NCBI GenBank assembly: GCA_000733415.1
Contig: KL662191.1
Span: 2,221,007-2,285,006, forward strand
From: [Leptolyngbya] sp. JSC-1
Lineage (GTDB): Bacteria; Cyanobacteriota; Cyanobacteriia; Elainellales; Elainellaceae
Reading direction: 5' to 3'
Length of the DNA stretch: 64,000 nucleotides
A model generated the notes under the pieces. That model was not told the DNA's origin. It saw nothing but the letters and a program-made list of their open reading frames with translations, and did no database searches. Each line of letters opens with the position of its first letter. Position 1 is the stretch's first letter. Below, in pieces: positions 1-8,357 of the stretch. The position numbers were made by a program, and so were the translations under genes.

Positions 1-76
1 GGTAGGTGCTACGCACAGGCTTCGCCTCCGGCTCCCCCTTTTGTAAGGGGGATTAGGGGAGATCTTCGACTTGTGT
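1..76. repeat. Dispersed repeat, copy A
   Basis: This stretch begins GGTAGGTGCT and ends GATCTTCGACTTGTGT. A second copy with the same ends and a C/G-run core (CCCCTT...AAGGGG) lies at about 47126-47197 in the same orientation. The core can fold as a hairpin. It belongs to the class of short dispersed cyanobacterial repeats; no coding function is seen. Confidence 0.7.
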
Positions 77-177
77 ATGCACCGTAAGTCAGGATAGGAG
101 GACCAGGAAAGAGCAGGATTAGAGCCGATTCTAGCCTCTTAAACCTCATTTACTAACCCGAGCGCTTTATAGTCAAC

Positions 178-294
178 ATCCACACCCCACACCCCACACC
201 CCACACCCCACACCCACACCCACACCCCACACCCCACACCCACACCCACACCCACACCCCACACCCACACCCACACCCCACACCCCACACCCCT
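178..294. repeat. Short tandem repeat of CCACACC/CCACAC units
   Basis: About 115 bp of uninterrupted 7-bp (CCACACC) and 6-bp (CCACAC) units in irregular alternation. One strand is purely C and A. It lies 105-215 bp upstream of the ABC transporter gene pair. Filamentous cyanobacteria are known for such short tandemly repeated repetitive sequences; copy number is probably strain-variable. The rest of the 1-399 interval holds repeat copy A and nothing else recognisable. Confidence 0.85.
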
Positions 295-507
295 CCCCGA
301 AACCCTATTCACCATTCACTGCTCTCCTTAGTACAAACAGTATCATTACCCAACTACGCGCCTCAAAAAGCATCCCGATTTGTAGTATTTTGTAGTATCA
401 TGGGTGACAGCCCAGCCGGATCCAGGTTCGTGCTGTTGGAGGATGCAGATTCTAGCCAGGCACTAGAAGCTAAGGACGGGCAGAACAACATCAAACAGGC
501 AGATTTT

Positions 508-1446
508 ATGAGTGCGGCAACCATTCAGGTCCCAATCAGCGCAACCGCCCTGGTGGCCTACGATCTATGGAAACAATACGGCAGCAAGCCCGTTGTCCAG
601 GGCGTCAGTTTGACCCTCAACCCCGGTGAAATCCTTGGTCTACTCGGACCCAACGGCGCTGGCAAAACCACAACCGTCGGCATGTTGTATGGATCTGTCG
701 TCCCCAGTCGCGGTTTCGTCAAGCTCGGTGAAATTTCCGTTCAGGGCCGTGGTCCCATCGCCCGCGCCAAAATGGGCATCGTCACCCAAGAAGACAACCT
801 CGACCCCGACTTTTCCGTCATCGAAAACCTGATCTACTTCGCCCATCACTACCGGATTGTCGGCAAAACCGCCCGCGTCCGCGCCGGAGAACTGTTGGCC
901 CTCGTCAACCTCGAAGACTACGCCCAAAACTCAATCGATGAACTATCCGGTGGCATGAAACGCCGCCTCGTCCTCGCCCGCGCCTTGATCAACCAGCCCC
1001 AGATCGTCTTCCTCGACGAACCAACCACCGGCCTCGACCCCGACGCCCGCCAAGAATTCTGGAAACTCGTCACCTATATGCGCGAACAGGGCTGCGGCGT
1101 CCTGCTCACCACCCACTACATGGACGAAGCCCAACGCCTCTGCGACCGGCTAATGCTGCTGCAACAAGGCCAAGTAATCGACCAGGGCACACCAATTGAA
1201 CTGATTCGACGCACCATCGGTCAAGAAGTCGCCGAAATTGAAGGCATTGACACCACCCATCTCCAAACCCTGACCAACCATACCTGGTGTCGATCCTTCG
1301 GCAATGGCTACCTAGTGGCTCTGCCTCCCACCGAAACCGATGCCCTATACCAACAGCTCGAATCCCTGCGTCCCCAACGCTTACTCCGTCGCCCAGCCAA
1401 CCTCGAAGACGTATTTCTGCGCTTAACCGGAGACCGATTGCAATGA
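508..1446 (+). CDS. ABC-2 type transporter ATP-binding protein (NodI/DrrA-like)
   Basis: Cytoplasmic ATPase subunit of an ABC-2 exporter. Visible motifs, numbered from this start: Walker A GPNGAGKT at residues 47-54, signature LSGGM near 146-150, Walker B VFLDEP near 167-172, and a switch histidine in TTHYMDEA. The frame is open from an ATG at 400, which would add 36 residues that do not resemble the family; the ATG at 508 puts the ABC domain at the normal distance from the N-terminus, although neither start has a strong ribosome site. Its stop overlaps the permease start as ATGA, so the two are translationally coupled. Substrate unknown; NodI, DrrA and CcmA-like exporters share this design. 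Confidence 0.9.
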   Translation: MSAATIQVPISATALVAYDLWKQYGSKPVVQGVSLTLNPGEILGLLGPNGAGKTTTVGMLYGSVVPSRGFVKLGEISVQGRGPIARAKMGIVTQEDNLDPDFSVIENLIYFAHHYRIVGKTARVRAGELLALVNLEDYAQNSIDELSGGMKRRLVLARALINQPQIVFLDEPTTGLDPDARQEFWKLVTYMREQGCGVLLTTHYMDEAQRLCDRLMLLQQGQVIDQGTPIELIRRTIGQEVAEIEGIDTTHLQTLTNHTWCRSFGNGYLVALPPTETDALYQQLESLRPQRLLRRPANLEDVFLRLTGDRLQ

Positions 1447-2222
1447 AGTTTTCACCCATCACCCTCTGGGGCATCTACACCGTTTGGCATCGCCATGCCA
1501 GAGTCTACCAACGCACCTGGCTGGTCAACTGCCTCCCGCCCCTCTCAGAACCCATCATCTACCTGGTTGCCTTTGGCTATGGGTTAACGCCACTGATCGG
1601 GGACGTGATATACGGCGGCCAAGCCGTTCCCTATCTCAAATTCATTGCCCCCGCCATGATGGCAATTGGTGTCCTGTTTCAGTCCTTTTTTGAAGGAGCC
1701 TATGCCAGCTTTATTCGCCTCAACTATCAGAAAACTTGGAGCGCCCTTCTAACCGGACCCCTGAGTTTCACCGAAGTTTTTCTAGGCGACTGGCTCTGGG
1801 CCACCACCAAAGGCATGATTGCCGGCACCCTCACCGGAGTAATAGCCCTGCTCTGGGGACTGTATTCCGGCTGGAACCTACTCTTTGCCCTCCCAATTAT
1901 GCTGCTCGGCAGTTTAGTATTTGGCGCAATGGGGCTATTAACCGCCGGTCTTGTTCAGCAAATCGACCAAATCAACGTTCCGATTTTCATGTTAATCGTG
2001 CCCATGTTCACCCTCTGTGGCACCTACTTTCCCCGCGAAACTCTACCGCCCGTTCTCGAACGCATCGCCGCCGTATTACCCCTCTCCTCCCTCACCGATT
2101 TACTCCGCTGGAATCTCGCCACACCCGACCTGTGGCCGCTCAAGCTAGCCTGGTTGATCGCACTCCTGCTGCTGTTTTCCGTGCTGGCCGCCCGCACCAT
2201 CTATCCCAAGCTGATCAAATAG
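1443..2222 (+). CDS. ABC-2 type transporter permease (NodJ-like)
   Basis: Inner-membrane partner of the preceding ATPase, 259 residues. The ATG at 1443 overlaps the ATPase stop codon. The protein has about six hydrophobic segments, and a C-terminal half rich in G/L with FTLCGTYFPRE, typical of ABC2_membrane permeases of the NodJ/DrrB type. The frame is open further upstream, but that part is the shadow of the ATPase. Together the pair should form a homodimeric-type exporter; lipids, polysaccharides or drugs are all possible cargos. Confidence 0.9.
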   Translation: MKFSPITLWGIYTVWHRHARVYQRTWLVNCLPPLSEPIIYLVAFGYGLTPLIGDVIYGGQAVPYLKFIAPAMMAIGVLFQSFFEGAYASFIRLNYQKTWSALLTGPLSFTEVFLGDWLWATTKGMIAGTLTGVIALLWGLYSGWNLLFALPIMLLGSLVFGAMGLLTAGLVQQIDQINVPIFMLIVPMFTLCGTYFPRETLPPVLERIAAVLPLSSLTDLLRWNLATPDLWPLKLAWLIALLLLFSVLAARTIYPKLIK

Positions 2223-2249
2223 CGCTCAAGCTAACACTCAACCAAATTC

Positions 2250-2477
2250 TCAATCTCCTCCAGCGTTATACAGACGTTTTGGCAAAACGTCTGTATGCTG
2301 GCGGATCAACCGGATTTGATATAACTCCTGAGCCGCAAAATTTTGTGTAGTCATTTGAACCGAGGTTTGAGCAGAGGTCTCAATTTGGGGCACTACCAAC
2401 ATAGGCAGGGCAGTAATTCCGAGGGTGGCAACCGCACTGCCAAGCAACAGAAACAGATAAAGCGTTCTTTGCATCAT
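2250..2477 (-). CDS. Small hypothetical protein with N-terminal signal/membrane segment
   Basis: A 75-residue frame beginning MMQRTLYLFLLLGS, with one hydrophobic segment (residues 4-27) that could be a signal peptide or membrane anchor. I do not recognise the remainder. Its last 15 codons run through the perfect palindrome at 2268-2296, so the C-terminus may be repeat-derived. There is no good ribosome-binding site. It may be a real short secreted protein or chance. Confidence 0.35.
   Translation of the reverse strand: MMQRTLYLFLLLGSAVATLGITALPMLVVPQIETSAQTSVQMTTQNFAAQELYQIRLIRQHTDVLPKRLYNAGGD
2268..2296. terminator. Perfect 14-bp palindrome, possible bidirectional terminator
   Basis: Arms ATACAGACGTTTTG and CAAAACGTCTGTAT are exactly complementary around a single G. 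It lies between the end of the ABC permease and the convergent small reading frame ending at 2250. The T-run inside the left arm is in the stem, so a classical intrinsic terminator is not certain; it could also be a remnant of a mobile repeat. Confidence 0.45.
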
Positions 2478-2675
2478 TGCATGAAGTTCCGTGAAATCAA
2501 TCTAGTGTTCAGATTAAGGTAGGAACCCACGGCTGTCAGTCTGAAAAAGTCGGGCAAAAACCGTGCAAGAGGTTAGATAAAGTCAGATCGTTAGAGCACC
2601 AATCAAGCTTCTGATCTTCCGCACAAACATGCACGCTAGGATCAAAGCAGAGTCAATCCATCATCAAGTGAATTC

Positions 2676-3161
2676 ATGATCAGAATCAAAAACCTAGTTC
2701 AGATTCTCATCCTTAGCTGGATCACCAGTTTGCTCACGCTAGCCACCCTGCTCTGGCCCATGCAAACCGCCGTGGCCGCGTCCGAACCCTCAGCCGTAGT
2801 CTACCGTGACCCCTCCTGTCACTGCTGTGGCCGTTGGATTGAGCATCTCGCAGCAGCCGGATTCCAGCCCCAGAGCATTGAGACAGACGATCTAGAAAGC
2901 CTGAAACAGCAATACGGCGTTCCCGATCAGCTCAGCTCCTGCCACACCGCCATTATCGACGGTTACGTCATCGAAGGCCACGTTCCCATCGCCGACATCC
3001 AGCGCCTCCTCACCCAACGGCCCAACCTAGTCGGAATTACCGTTCCAGGAATGCCAACCGGCACACCCGGCATGGAATCCGGAGACCAACGCGATTCCTT
3101 CACCGTCTTCTCATTCGATCAGCAAGGCAACCAAGCCGTATTCAACCAATATTCGTTTTAG
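2676..3161 (+). CDS. DUF411 family protein, exported
   Basis: 161 residues with a Sec-type signal peptide (hydrophobic residues 8-27, probable cleavage after AVAA near 35). The DUF411 core follows: VVYRDPSCHCCGRW, giving a CHCC cluster at residues 48-51, then a conserved SCHTAIIDGYVIEGHVP block. In this family the cysteines and following Cys/His are thought to bind metal, probably copper, in the periplasm; this is family knowledge and not shown here. The stop overlaps by 4 bp the stop of the convergent SulP gene, so the two ends share sequence. Confidence 0.85.
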   Translation: MIRIKNLVQILILSWITSLLTLATLLWPMQTAVAASEPSAVVYRDPSCHCCGRWIEHLAAAGFQPQSIETDDLESLKQQYGVPDQLSSCHTAIIDGYVIEGHVPIADIQRLLTQRPNLVGITVPGMPTGTPGMESGDQRDSFTVFSFDQQGNQAVFNQYSF

Positions 3162-4711
3162 GCTTCCTTCATCCGTCTCCCTGTTCCCTGCTTCAGATTC
3201 AGCAAGCTCATAGGAATACCCGCCGCCGTCATCAAGCCATAGCTTTGTGAGTCCAAACCAATCAACGTCACTTGTTTATTTAACCGCTGATATTTTTCCA
3301 TCACTTTAGCCGTAGCTTGAGCCGCCGCATAGTCCCAAACATGAGCATGGCTAAAATCAATCGCAATCATATCGGGATCGCTTTGATAGTCAAAACTAGC
3401 GCTCAACTGGGCTGCCGAACCAAAAAACAACTGTCCAGCAACATGGTAGACTTTAGTTCCTTCGCGGTCAATCGACGCCATTAAAGAAACCTTTGCCGCT
3501 CGCCAGCCAAACATCAATACGCTCAACACGACGCCGACCAACACCCCATACGCTAAGTTATGCGTCCAGATTGTCACCGCCACAGTAATCGGCATAATCA
3601 ACGCCTCATTCAGAGGCGCTTTCCGTAACTCTTTCAACGATTGCCAATCGAACGTTTCAAACGCCACCATGATCATCACACCCACCAAGGCCGCCATTGG
3701 AATTTGCTGCACTATATCCCGCAGAATATAGATCGAAAACAGCAGAAACACCCCCGCCACACAGGTCGATAACCGGCGTCTTGCTCCAGAGCGCACGTTA
3801 ATAATCGACTGCCCAACCATCCCACATCCAGCCATGCCGCCCAGAAAACCGGTGACGATATTGGCAATTCCCTGACCGCGCACCTCGCGATTCTTTGAGC
3901 TAGGCGAATCCGTCATCTCATCGATCAACGCCGCCGTCAGCAGCGACTCCAACAAACCCACAATTGCCAACGTTACGGCATAGGGCAGAATAATCGCCAA
4001 AGTTTCAACCGAAAAACTCACCTGGGGCAGGTGCAGCGTCGGCAAATTGCGCGTAATTTCGCCAATATCACCCACCCGTCGCATCTCCAGCTTGGCTGCC
4101 ATCGCCACCACCGTCATCGCCACAATCGCCACCAGTGGTGCAGGAATCGCTTTCGTCAGACGCGGAAACAAATAGACAATCATCAGCGTAGCCGCCACCA
4201 TCCCATAGGCCGGCCAAGATTCGCCCGGAAGCTGCTGGAGCTGCGCCGCAAAAATCAAAATCCCCAACGCATTCACAAAACCAGCAATCACTGCTGGCGG
4301 AATAAAGCTAAAAAACCGATCCAACCGGCCAATCCCGATTAGCAACTGCAAAATCCCCGTCAAAATCGTGGCCGCAAACAGATACTCTACCCCATGCTGC
4401 TGTACCAAGTTCACCATCAGCAATGCCATCGAGCCAGTTGCCGCCGAGATCATGGCAATCCGCCCTCCCGTAAAGGCAATTACCACCGCCATCGAGAAAG
4501 ACGTGTAGAGCGCCACCATCGGACTAACACCCGCAATCGCCGCAAATGCTAAAGACTCGGGAATCAGCGCTAAAGCCACCGTCACCCCCGCCAAAACTTC
4601 AGTTCTCACGGTTGTTGGGCTAAATTTGCGAGTGATTTTCGAGTGCAGCAATCGCACCGGTTGCGTCTTCAGTTTCTTTAGTTTCTTCAGTTTTGCGGCG
4701 TCAAACTGCAT
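3158..4711 (-). CDS. SulP family inorganic anion transporter with STAS domain
   Basis: An integral membrane protein of about 517 residues: roughly 10-12 hydrophobic segments (SulP/SLC26 core, with the GLTVALALIPESLAFA-like start GVTVALALIPESLAFA) followed by a cytoplasmic STAS domain (about residues 420-500, including DFSHAHVWD). Substrate could be sulfate or another anion; its sequence is unlike BicA as I remember it, so bicarbonate is not implied. The frame is open to 4753, but ATG 4711 has a strong ribosome site (GGAAGGGGGG) immediately upstream and is chosen. Convergent with the DUF411 gene, 4 bp overlap. Confidence 0.88.
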   Translation of the reverse strand: MQFDAAKLKKLKKLKTQPVRLLHSKITRKFSPTTVRTEVLAGVTVALALIPESLAFAAIAGVSPMVALYTSFSMAVVIAFTGGRIAMISAATGSMALLMVNLVQQHGVEYLFAATILTGILQLLIGIGRLDRFFSFIPPAVIAGFVNALGILIFAAQLQQLPGESWPAYGMVAATLMIVYLFPRLTKAIPAPLVAIVAMTVVAMAAKLEMRRVGDIGEITRNLPTLHLPQVSFSVETLAIILPYAVTLAIVGLLESLLTAALIDEMTDSPSSKNREVRGQGIANIVTGFLGGMAGCGMVGQSIINVRSGARRRLSTCVAGVFLLFSIYILRDIVQQIPMAALVGVMIMVAFETFDWQSLKELRKAPLNEALIMPITVAVTIWTHNLAYGVLVGVVLSVLMFGWRAAKVSLMASIDREGTKVYHVAGQLFFGSAAQLSASFDYQSDPDMIAIDFSHAHVWDYAAAQATAKVMEKYQRLNKQVTLIGLDSQSYGLMTAAGIPMSLLNLKQGTGRRMKEA

Positions 4712-5280
4712 AACCCCCCTTCCAGATGGAAAACATACGCTGAGCGAATACAAATTCTGTTACTAAAAGCTGATTTCAGATATACGGATTTGAATATATG
4801 AGTATTTAAGATAAGTACTAAAATGGAAAATTTTTGACACTAATAACACGTAATATTTTCAAATTCAATACACACGTAAAAATGAACAGTAAACAACAAG
4901 ATAAGATCTGATTGGTATGGCAACACCATGGGAAATATCCCCTCCTAGCCTCCTGATTCAAGGAACTGCCCCGCAGGATGCCACAAGGTTTTCACTCCAT
5001 CACAAGCTAAGACAGCCTACTACCGCAGAAATCGAGAAATGGACGAATTTTCCCCATTGAATCATTGCTGCTGGGCTGCCATACCAGTCATAAGCTAAGA
5101 TTGACGCCTTCTTTATACTTTCATCTGATAATGTGAAGTTTCTCAAATCAGTCGTACCCGCACCACGGCAATTTCCGTTTGCCACAAACATTAAGCGCTA
5201 CAGCCAGCCCTACAGCCAACGTTGCTCAAACCCCAATGTCGCCATACCCTCAGGGCTATAAATTTAAAATTCAAAATTGA
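4712..5280. other. Intergenic region without recognisable gene
   Basis: AT-rich near 4760-4910 (likely the SulP promoter region, but no clear hexamer pair was picked), then mixed-composition sequence. A 63-codon frame at 5000-5191 (minus) has no ribosome site and no family resemblance and was not called. The stretch runs into dispersed repeat copy 1 at 5281. Confidence 0.5.
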
Positions 5281-5390
5281 TACAGCCTTTTTCAGGCTAA
5301 TGAAGTACAAAAAATGGGATGCAAGGGCCGTGCCCCTGCGTGGGGCGAAGCCCCCACACCCCTCGTACCTTACCAGAGTGGAAAAAGCTA
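5281..5390 (-). repeat. 113-bp palindromic repeat family, copy 1 (diverged)
   Basis: Inverted relative to copies 2 and 3. It begins TACAGCCTTTTTCAGGCTA and contains the common core GCCCCTGCGTGGGG...CCCCCACACCCC. The far end (GTGGAAAAAGCTA) is a degraded version of the expected terminal repeat. It sits 11 bp beyond the stop codon of the Rieske gene, so its hairpins may also act as a transcription terminator. Confidence 0.8.
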
Positions 5391-5401
5391 GATCAGATGA
5401 T

Positions 5402-7156
5402 TCAGTCAGCAGCCTCAAACACCCGATCGCCCCGATGCAGCCGATCCGCCATTTGATACGTTTGCTCCTGCGAGCGCATCGTCGGGGTATGAGCAGCCAG
5501 ATAGCGCGATGCCGCCACCAGCACATTGATCCCAGTAGCAGAGTTACCCAACTGGGAGTATTGCCGAAACGCCGCTTCCACTTCCTGAATCACATGAAAT
5601 TGTCGATCTTCGCGCAACAGCAGCTTGCCTAACAGAGCCAAAACTGCTTCTGGCTTGCCTCCACTGTAAAGATAGCAACCCACCAATTCCCCAACTCGAT
5701 CCACCTGCTGCTGTCGATCCAATAGCCCCGGCAATTCCTGCAACAGTTCCACCGGATTATCCACAGTTTTGTCAGACTTGGGCAGGCGAGCCGCAGGCAC
5801 ATTCAGAAACCGATTCAGATACACACTCATCGCCGCATCAAACACACCACGTAACAGCTCCAGCGACGCCACTCGTTTCATGCTTTGATGCACTGCATGG
5901 GCAAAGGTAAAGGTATGGTGAGCACTATCCCAATCGTTGAAATCATTGTTCGTGCTAAATTGGGCAATCCGTAGAGCCGCAGCATAGGTCACGATTCCGG
6001 CCAACTCCACCTCAGAGCATCCCTGACGCAGCGCATCCACGAGTGCCGCAGCAATCGCCGCAGCATCGTCTCCCAGCAAGACTGAAACCAGCGAGTTGCG
6101 CCCATCCCACCGCCCCAGTTGACTGCGTCCTGCCGCTAACGCTGCTGGCAACGCGGCAAACGCCTGCTCCAAAATCGCCACCAGATCGACCGGATACCGC
6201 CACGATCGAGACTCTTCCATCCGCGAGGCTTGCGTATAGCCAGCCACCAAACTGGTTAGAACCAGCTCTGCATTTTGCCAGTCCGTCGCATCCAGGGCCT
6301 CTAACGCTTTATTCGTGAAGTCTAGCGAATGGCCCACATCCAGATAGCGATGGTCCGTCACGACCGTGAATAGCATCTGAGCCAGTTGGGTGGGAGAAGC
6401 CCCAGCCTGAATCGCAGACGCCAAACAGCGCTCGGCCCCGTCTGCATCCCTCACCTCCACAAACTGGCGAAACCAGGTTTGCAGCATCGGTAACTTCTCT
6501 GGATGGTTGGACTCCGGTAACGGTTGGATCGGAAACCGGGGCGGTTGATTGCTCGTATCGCGAGCCACTGCGGCTAAACCGTGATACATGGCCCGCGGTT
6601 TGTCTTCTGCCTCCAGATAGGGCAACAGGTTCATCATGCAGGTGTGAATCGTCAAGCCGGTATCCCAGCCGCTCTGGCGATATCTCATCCCAAACTCTAA
6701 TCCCATCCGAAAGGCTTCCGTGGCATAGTTTCCCTGACTCAGCAGGGCAATCACCGATTTACCAAGCACCAACGAAATGCCCTGCTCTAAACCATCTTGC
6801 AGCCGCTGCCGGTGATGTTCCAAGGAATTGGTGTGGGCCGCTAGGTCAATCCACACTTCACCATCCTGGATCTGCACCGGAAAAGTCGGTAAATCATCAG
6901 CCCAGAGGTCAAACGTGCCCCCACTCATCAGATCAAAGCGGGCATAGTGCCAATCACAGGTGAGAATACAGTCCTTCACCGTGCCCCGATGTAGCGGAAA
7001 CCCCATGTGGGGACAGCGATTATCCACCGCATAGATGTGGTCATGCTCATGAATCAAGAGAACAGTATGGCCACCGATTGCCATCACTAAGCGCCCCGCC
7101 TTGCGAACCTGTTCTACCGTGGCAGCCCGAACATAGCCTTCTGTTGCCGTATGCAT
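5402..7156 (-). CDS. Rieske [2Fe-2S] domain protein with long helical C-terminal region
   Basis: 584 residues. The N-terminal 110 residues are a Rieske domain: CPH at 48-50 and CDWH at 67-70 give the CxH...CxxH cluster ligands. The remaining ~470 residues are predicted largely helical with blocks such as NDFNDWDSAHHTF and SELLRGVF-like ELLRGVFDAAM; I do not recognise a named domain. The start at 7156 is chosen because AGGGGGC lies 6-7 nt upstream; the frame is open 8 codons further. No TM segment, so cytoplasmic. It is the last gene of the globin-cupin-Rieske run, 80 bp after the cupin gene. A role in oxygen, NO or aromatic chemistry is only inferred. Confidence 0.85.
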   Translation of the reverse strand: MHTATEGYVRAATVEQVRKAGRLVMAIGGHTVLLIHEHDHIYAVDNRCPHMGFPLHRGTVKDCILTCDWHYARFDLMSGGTFDLWADDLPTFPVQIQDGEVWIDLAAHTNSLEHHRQRLQDGLEQGISLVLGKSVIALLSQGNYATEAFRMGLEFGMRYRQSGWDTGLTIHTCMMNLLPYLEAEDKPRAMYHGLAAVARDTSNQPPRFPIQPLPESNHPEKLPMLQTWFRQFVEVRDADGAERCLASAIQAGASPTQLAQMLFTVVTDHRYLDVGHSLDFTNKALEALDATDWQNAELVLTSLVAGYTQASRMEESRSWRYPVDLVAILEQAFAALPAALAAGRSQLGRWDGRNSLVSVLLGDDAAAIAAALVDALRQGCSEVELAGIVTYAAALRIAQFSTNNDFNDWDSAHHTFTFAHAVHQSMKRVASLELLRGVFDAAMSVYLNRFLNVPAARLPKSDKTVDNPVELLQELPGLLDRQQQVDRVGELVGCYLYSGGKPEAVLALLGKLLLREDRQFHVIQEVEAAFRQYSQLGNSATGINVLVAASRYLAAHTPTMRSQEQTYQMADRLHRGDRVFEAAD

Positions 7157-7236
7157 TTGCAGCCCCCTGTTTTCTCTCAAAAGAGTCTTTAATCAGCTTT
7201 AATCTTGCGGCTCAAATTGGCTTGTCCGGTAGGGGA

Positions 7237-7713
7237 TCAAACGAGTGCATATTCAGGGCCAAACAGCAGCTCAATGCCGTATCGAGCGGAGATTGCCATC
7301 ACCTCTTCCATATTAGGTGATTCACCGGATGGGAGTTGGCTGAGTTCTTCAAAATACTTCTCTAGCCCAGCGGGCATCAGCATAATCAGCATTTTGGCAG
7401 GTCTATCGCCAACAATGGTAAACGCATGCGGCGTGTTGCGCGGCAAGTAAACGGTCGTCCCTGTATTTGCTGTAATTGTTTCCACCCCAATCTGAAACTC
7501 AACTTCACCCTCTAGAACATGAAACGTCTCATCTTCGTTGTGATGCAGGTGAAGCGGAATACCAATACCTGGGGGATTAAAGTTCTCAATCAGGGCATAT
7601 AGGCCACCCGTATCCTTACCCGTCAGAATCACTCGCTGGTTATCGCCCAGTACATTAAGCCGCTGACCTTCGTTGCCCAACGTCAGCCTCGCCGCTTGAA
7701 TGAATCTACTCAT
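7237..7713 (-). CDS. Cupin-domain protein
   Basis: 158 residues forming a single cupin_2 beta-barrel. Motif 1 is HLHHNEDETFHVLEGEVEF (metal-ligand candidates H, H, E and the later H), motif 2 is PRNTPHAFTIVGD. Such proteins bind a divalent metal and may be dioxygenases of the quercetinase type or isomerases; the substrate cannot be read from sequence. ATG 7713 overlaps the globin stop as ATGA, so the two are translationally coupled and probably co-regulated. Confidence 0.88.
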   Translation of the reverse strand: MSRFIQAARLTLGNEGQRLNVLGDNQRVILTGKDTGGLYALIENFNPPGIGIPLHLHHNEDETFHVLEGEVEFQIGVETITANTGTTVYLPRNTPHAFTIVGDRPAKMLIMLMPAGLEKYFEELSQLPSGESPNMEEVMAISARYGIELLFGPEYALV

Positions 7714-8216
7714 GATAGTCTCTCCGCCGCACTCAAGTGGTTCGCTTTTGCCAACTGCTGAGTCAGTTCTTGGTCTTCTTGTTGATAGATTGCCTTTTCT
7801 CGTTGAATAAAGAGGGTTGCTAGAGCCTCATACGCTTCGGCCCATGCCGCAATTACTTCATCTGTAGCAGCATCTTGCAACACATCTTTCATCGCTTGCA
7901 ACAGTTTTTCGCCAATCAGCGGATATTGCTCAGGCAGGATGTGAGTGTCTACATGCCGATGGGCAATGGCATCTACTGCGGTCGCCAGCTCATCGAGGCG
8001 GTCAATGTGAGTAGCGTAGGCATAAACGGCAGCAGCTAGTTTGTGAGCCTGCCCACCTCCATCCAGATGCTGCATCCAGGTTGTTTCAAAACTGCGTTTA
8101 TAGTCAGGTCGTTCTTCAAAGGTGATTTCATACATTCGCCGAGTAATTTCTTCACCTTTCTCTCTGATAATCGGTGCCGTTGCCTTAACGATTTCGATCG
8201 TTTTCTGACTGACCAT
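7710..8216 (-). CDS. Single-domain globin (flavohaemoglobin-type globin domain)
   Basis: 168 residues resembling the haem domain of Hmp without the FAD/NAD reductase half. Tyr29 matches the distal B10 tyrosine and His88 (in IAHRHVDTHILPEQY) aligns with the proximal F8 histidine of Hmp; PEQYPLIGEKLL is the following conserved block. Such globins bind O2 or NO and need an external reductase; in this operon the Rieske protein could conceivably serve in electron transfer, which is inference. It is the first gene of the run, and a Fur-box-like sequence lies 20 bp upstream of its start. Confidence 0.9.
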   Translation of the reverse strand: MVSQKTIEIVKATAPIIREKGEEITRRMYEITFEERPDYKRSFETTWMQHLDGGGQAHKLAAAVYAYATHIDRLDELATAVDAIAHRHVDTHILPEQYPLIGEKLLQAMKDVLQDAATDEVIAAWAEAYEALATLFIQREKAIYQQEDQELTQQLAKANHLSAAERLS

Positions 8217-8235
8217 TTCCAGAACCTTTCTGTTT

Positions 8236-8250
8236 CAATAATGATTATCA
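8236..8250. promoter_or_regulatory. Fur-box-like operator upstream of the globin operon
   Basis: CAATAAT-G-ATTATCA matches the 7-1-7 Fur consensus TGATAAT-N-ATTATCA at 12 of 14 positions, the right half perfectly. It sits 20-34 bp upstream of the globin start, where a bound repressor would block transcription. If real, the globin-cupin-Rieske genes are iron-responsive, which fits three metal- or iron-containing products. Confidence 0.5.
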
Positions 8251-8289
8251 ATCCCATTCACGTTTGAATTTACCTTAAGGAAAAACTCA

Positions 8290-8357
8290 CCCCGCTGCTT
8301 GCGGCGGGGTATTTCGGTTCACATGCCCGAATACGAACGCCCCAAGGATCGGGGGGA
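8290..8357. other. Cluster of three short hairpins, possible IS200/IS605-like end remnant
   Basis: Three consecutive foldbacks: CCCCGC...GCGGGG (8290-8309), TTCGG...CCGAA (about 8313-8331) and CCCC...CGGGG (8340-8356). Such packed imperfect hairpins without terminal inverted repeats are seen at ends of IS200/IS605 elements and in TnpB guide RNAs. No tnpA or tnpB coding sequence is present, so this would be a stranded end or unrelated structured sequence. The rest of 8358-8697 shows nothing recognisable. Confidence 0.3.

Noticed and set aside
178..294. Possible CRISPR array
   Set aside because: Units are only 6-7 bp and directly abutting, with no spacers.
3158..4711. SulP gene as bicarbonate transporter BicA
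   Set aside because: The N-terminal sequence is unlike BicA as I remember it; only the SulP-STAS family can be supported.
5000..5191. 63-codon frame on the minus strand
   Set aside because: No ribosome site, no recognised family; likely chance in an intergenic region.
5191..5526. 111-codon frame on the minus strand
   Set aside because: It runs through repeat copy 1 and the tail of the Rieske gene; no ribosome site and no protein-like conservation.
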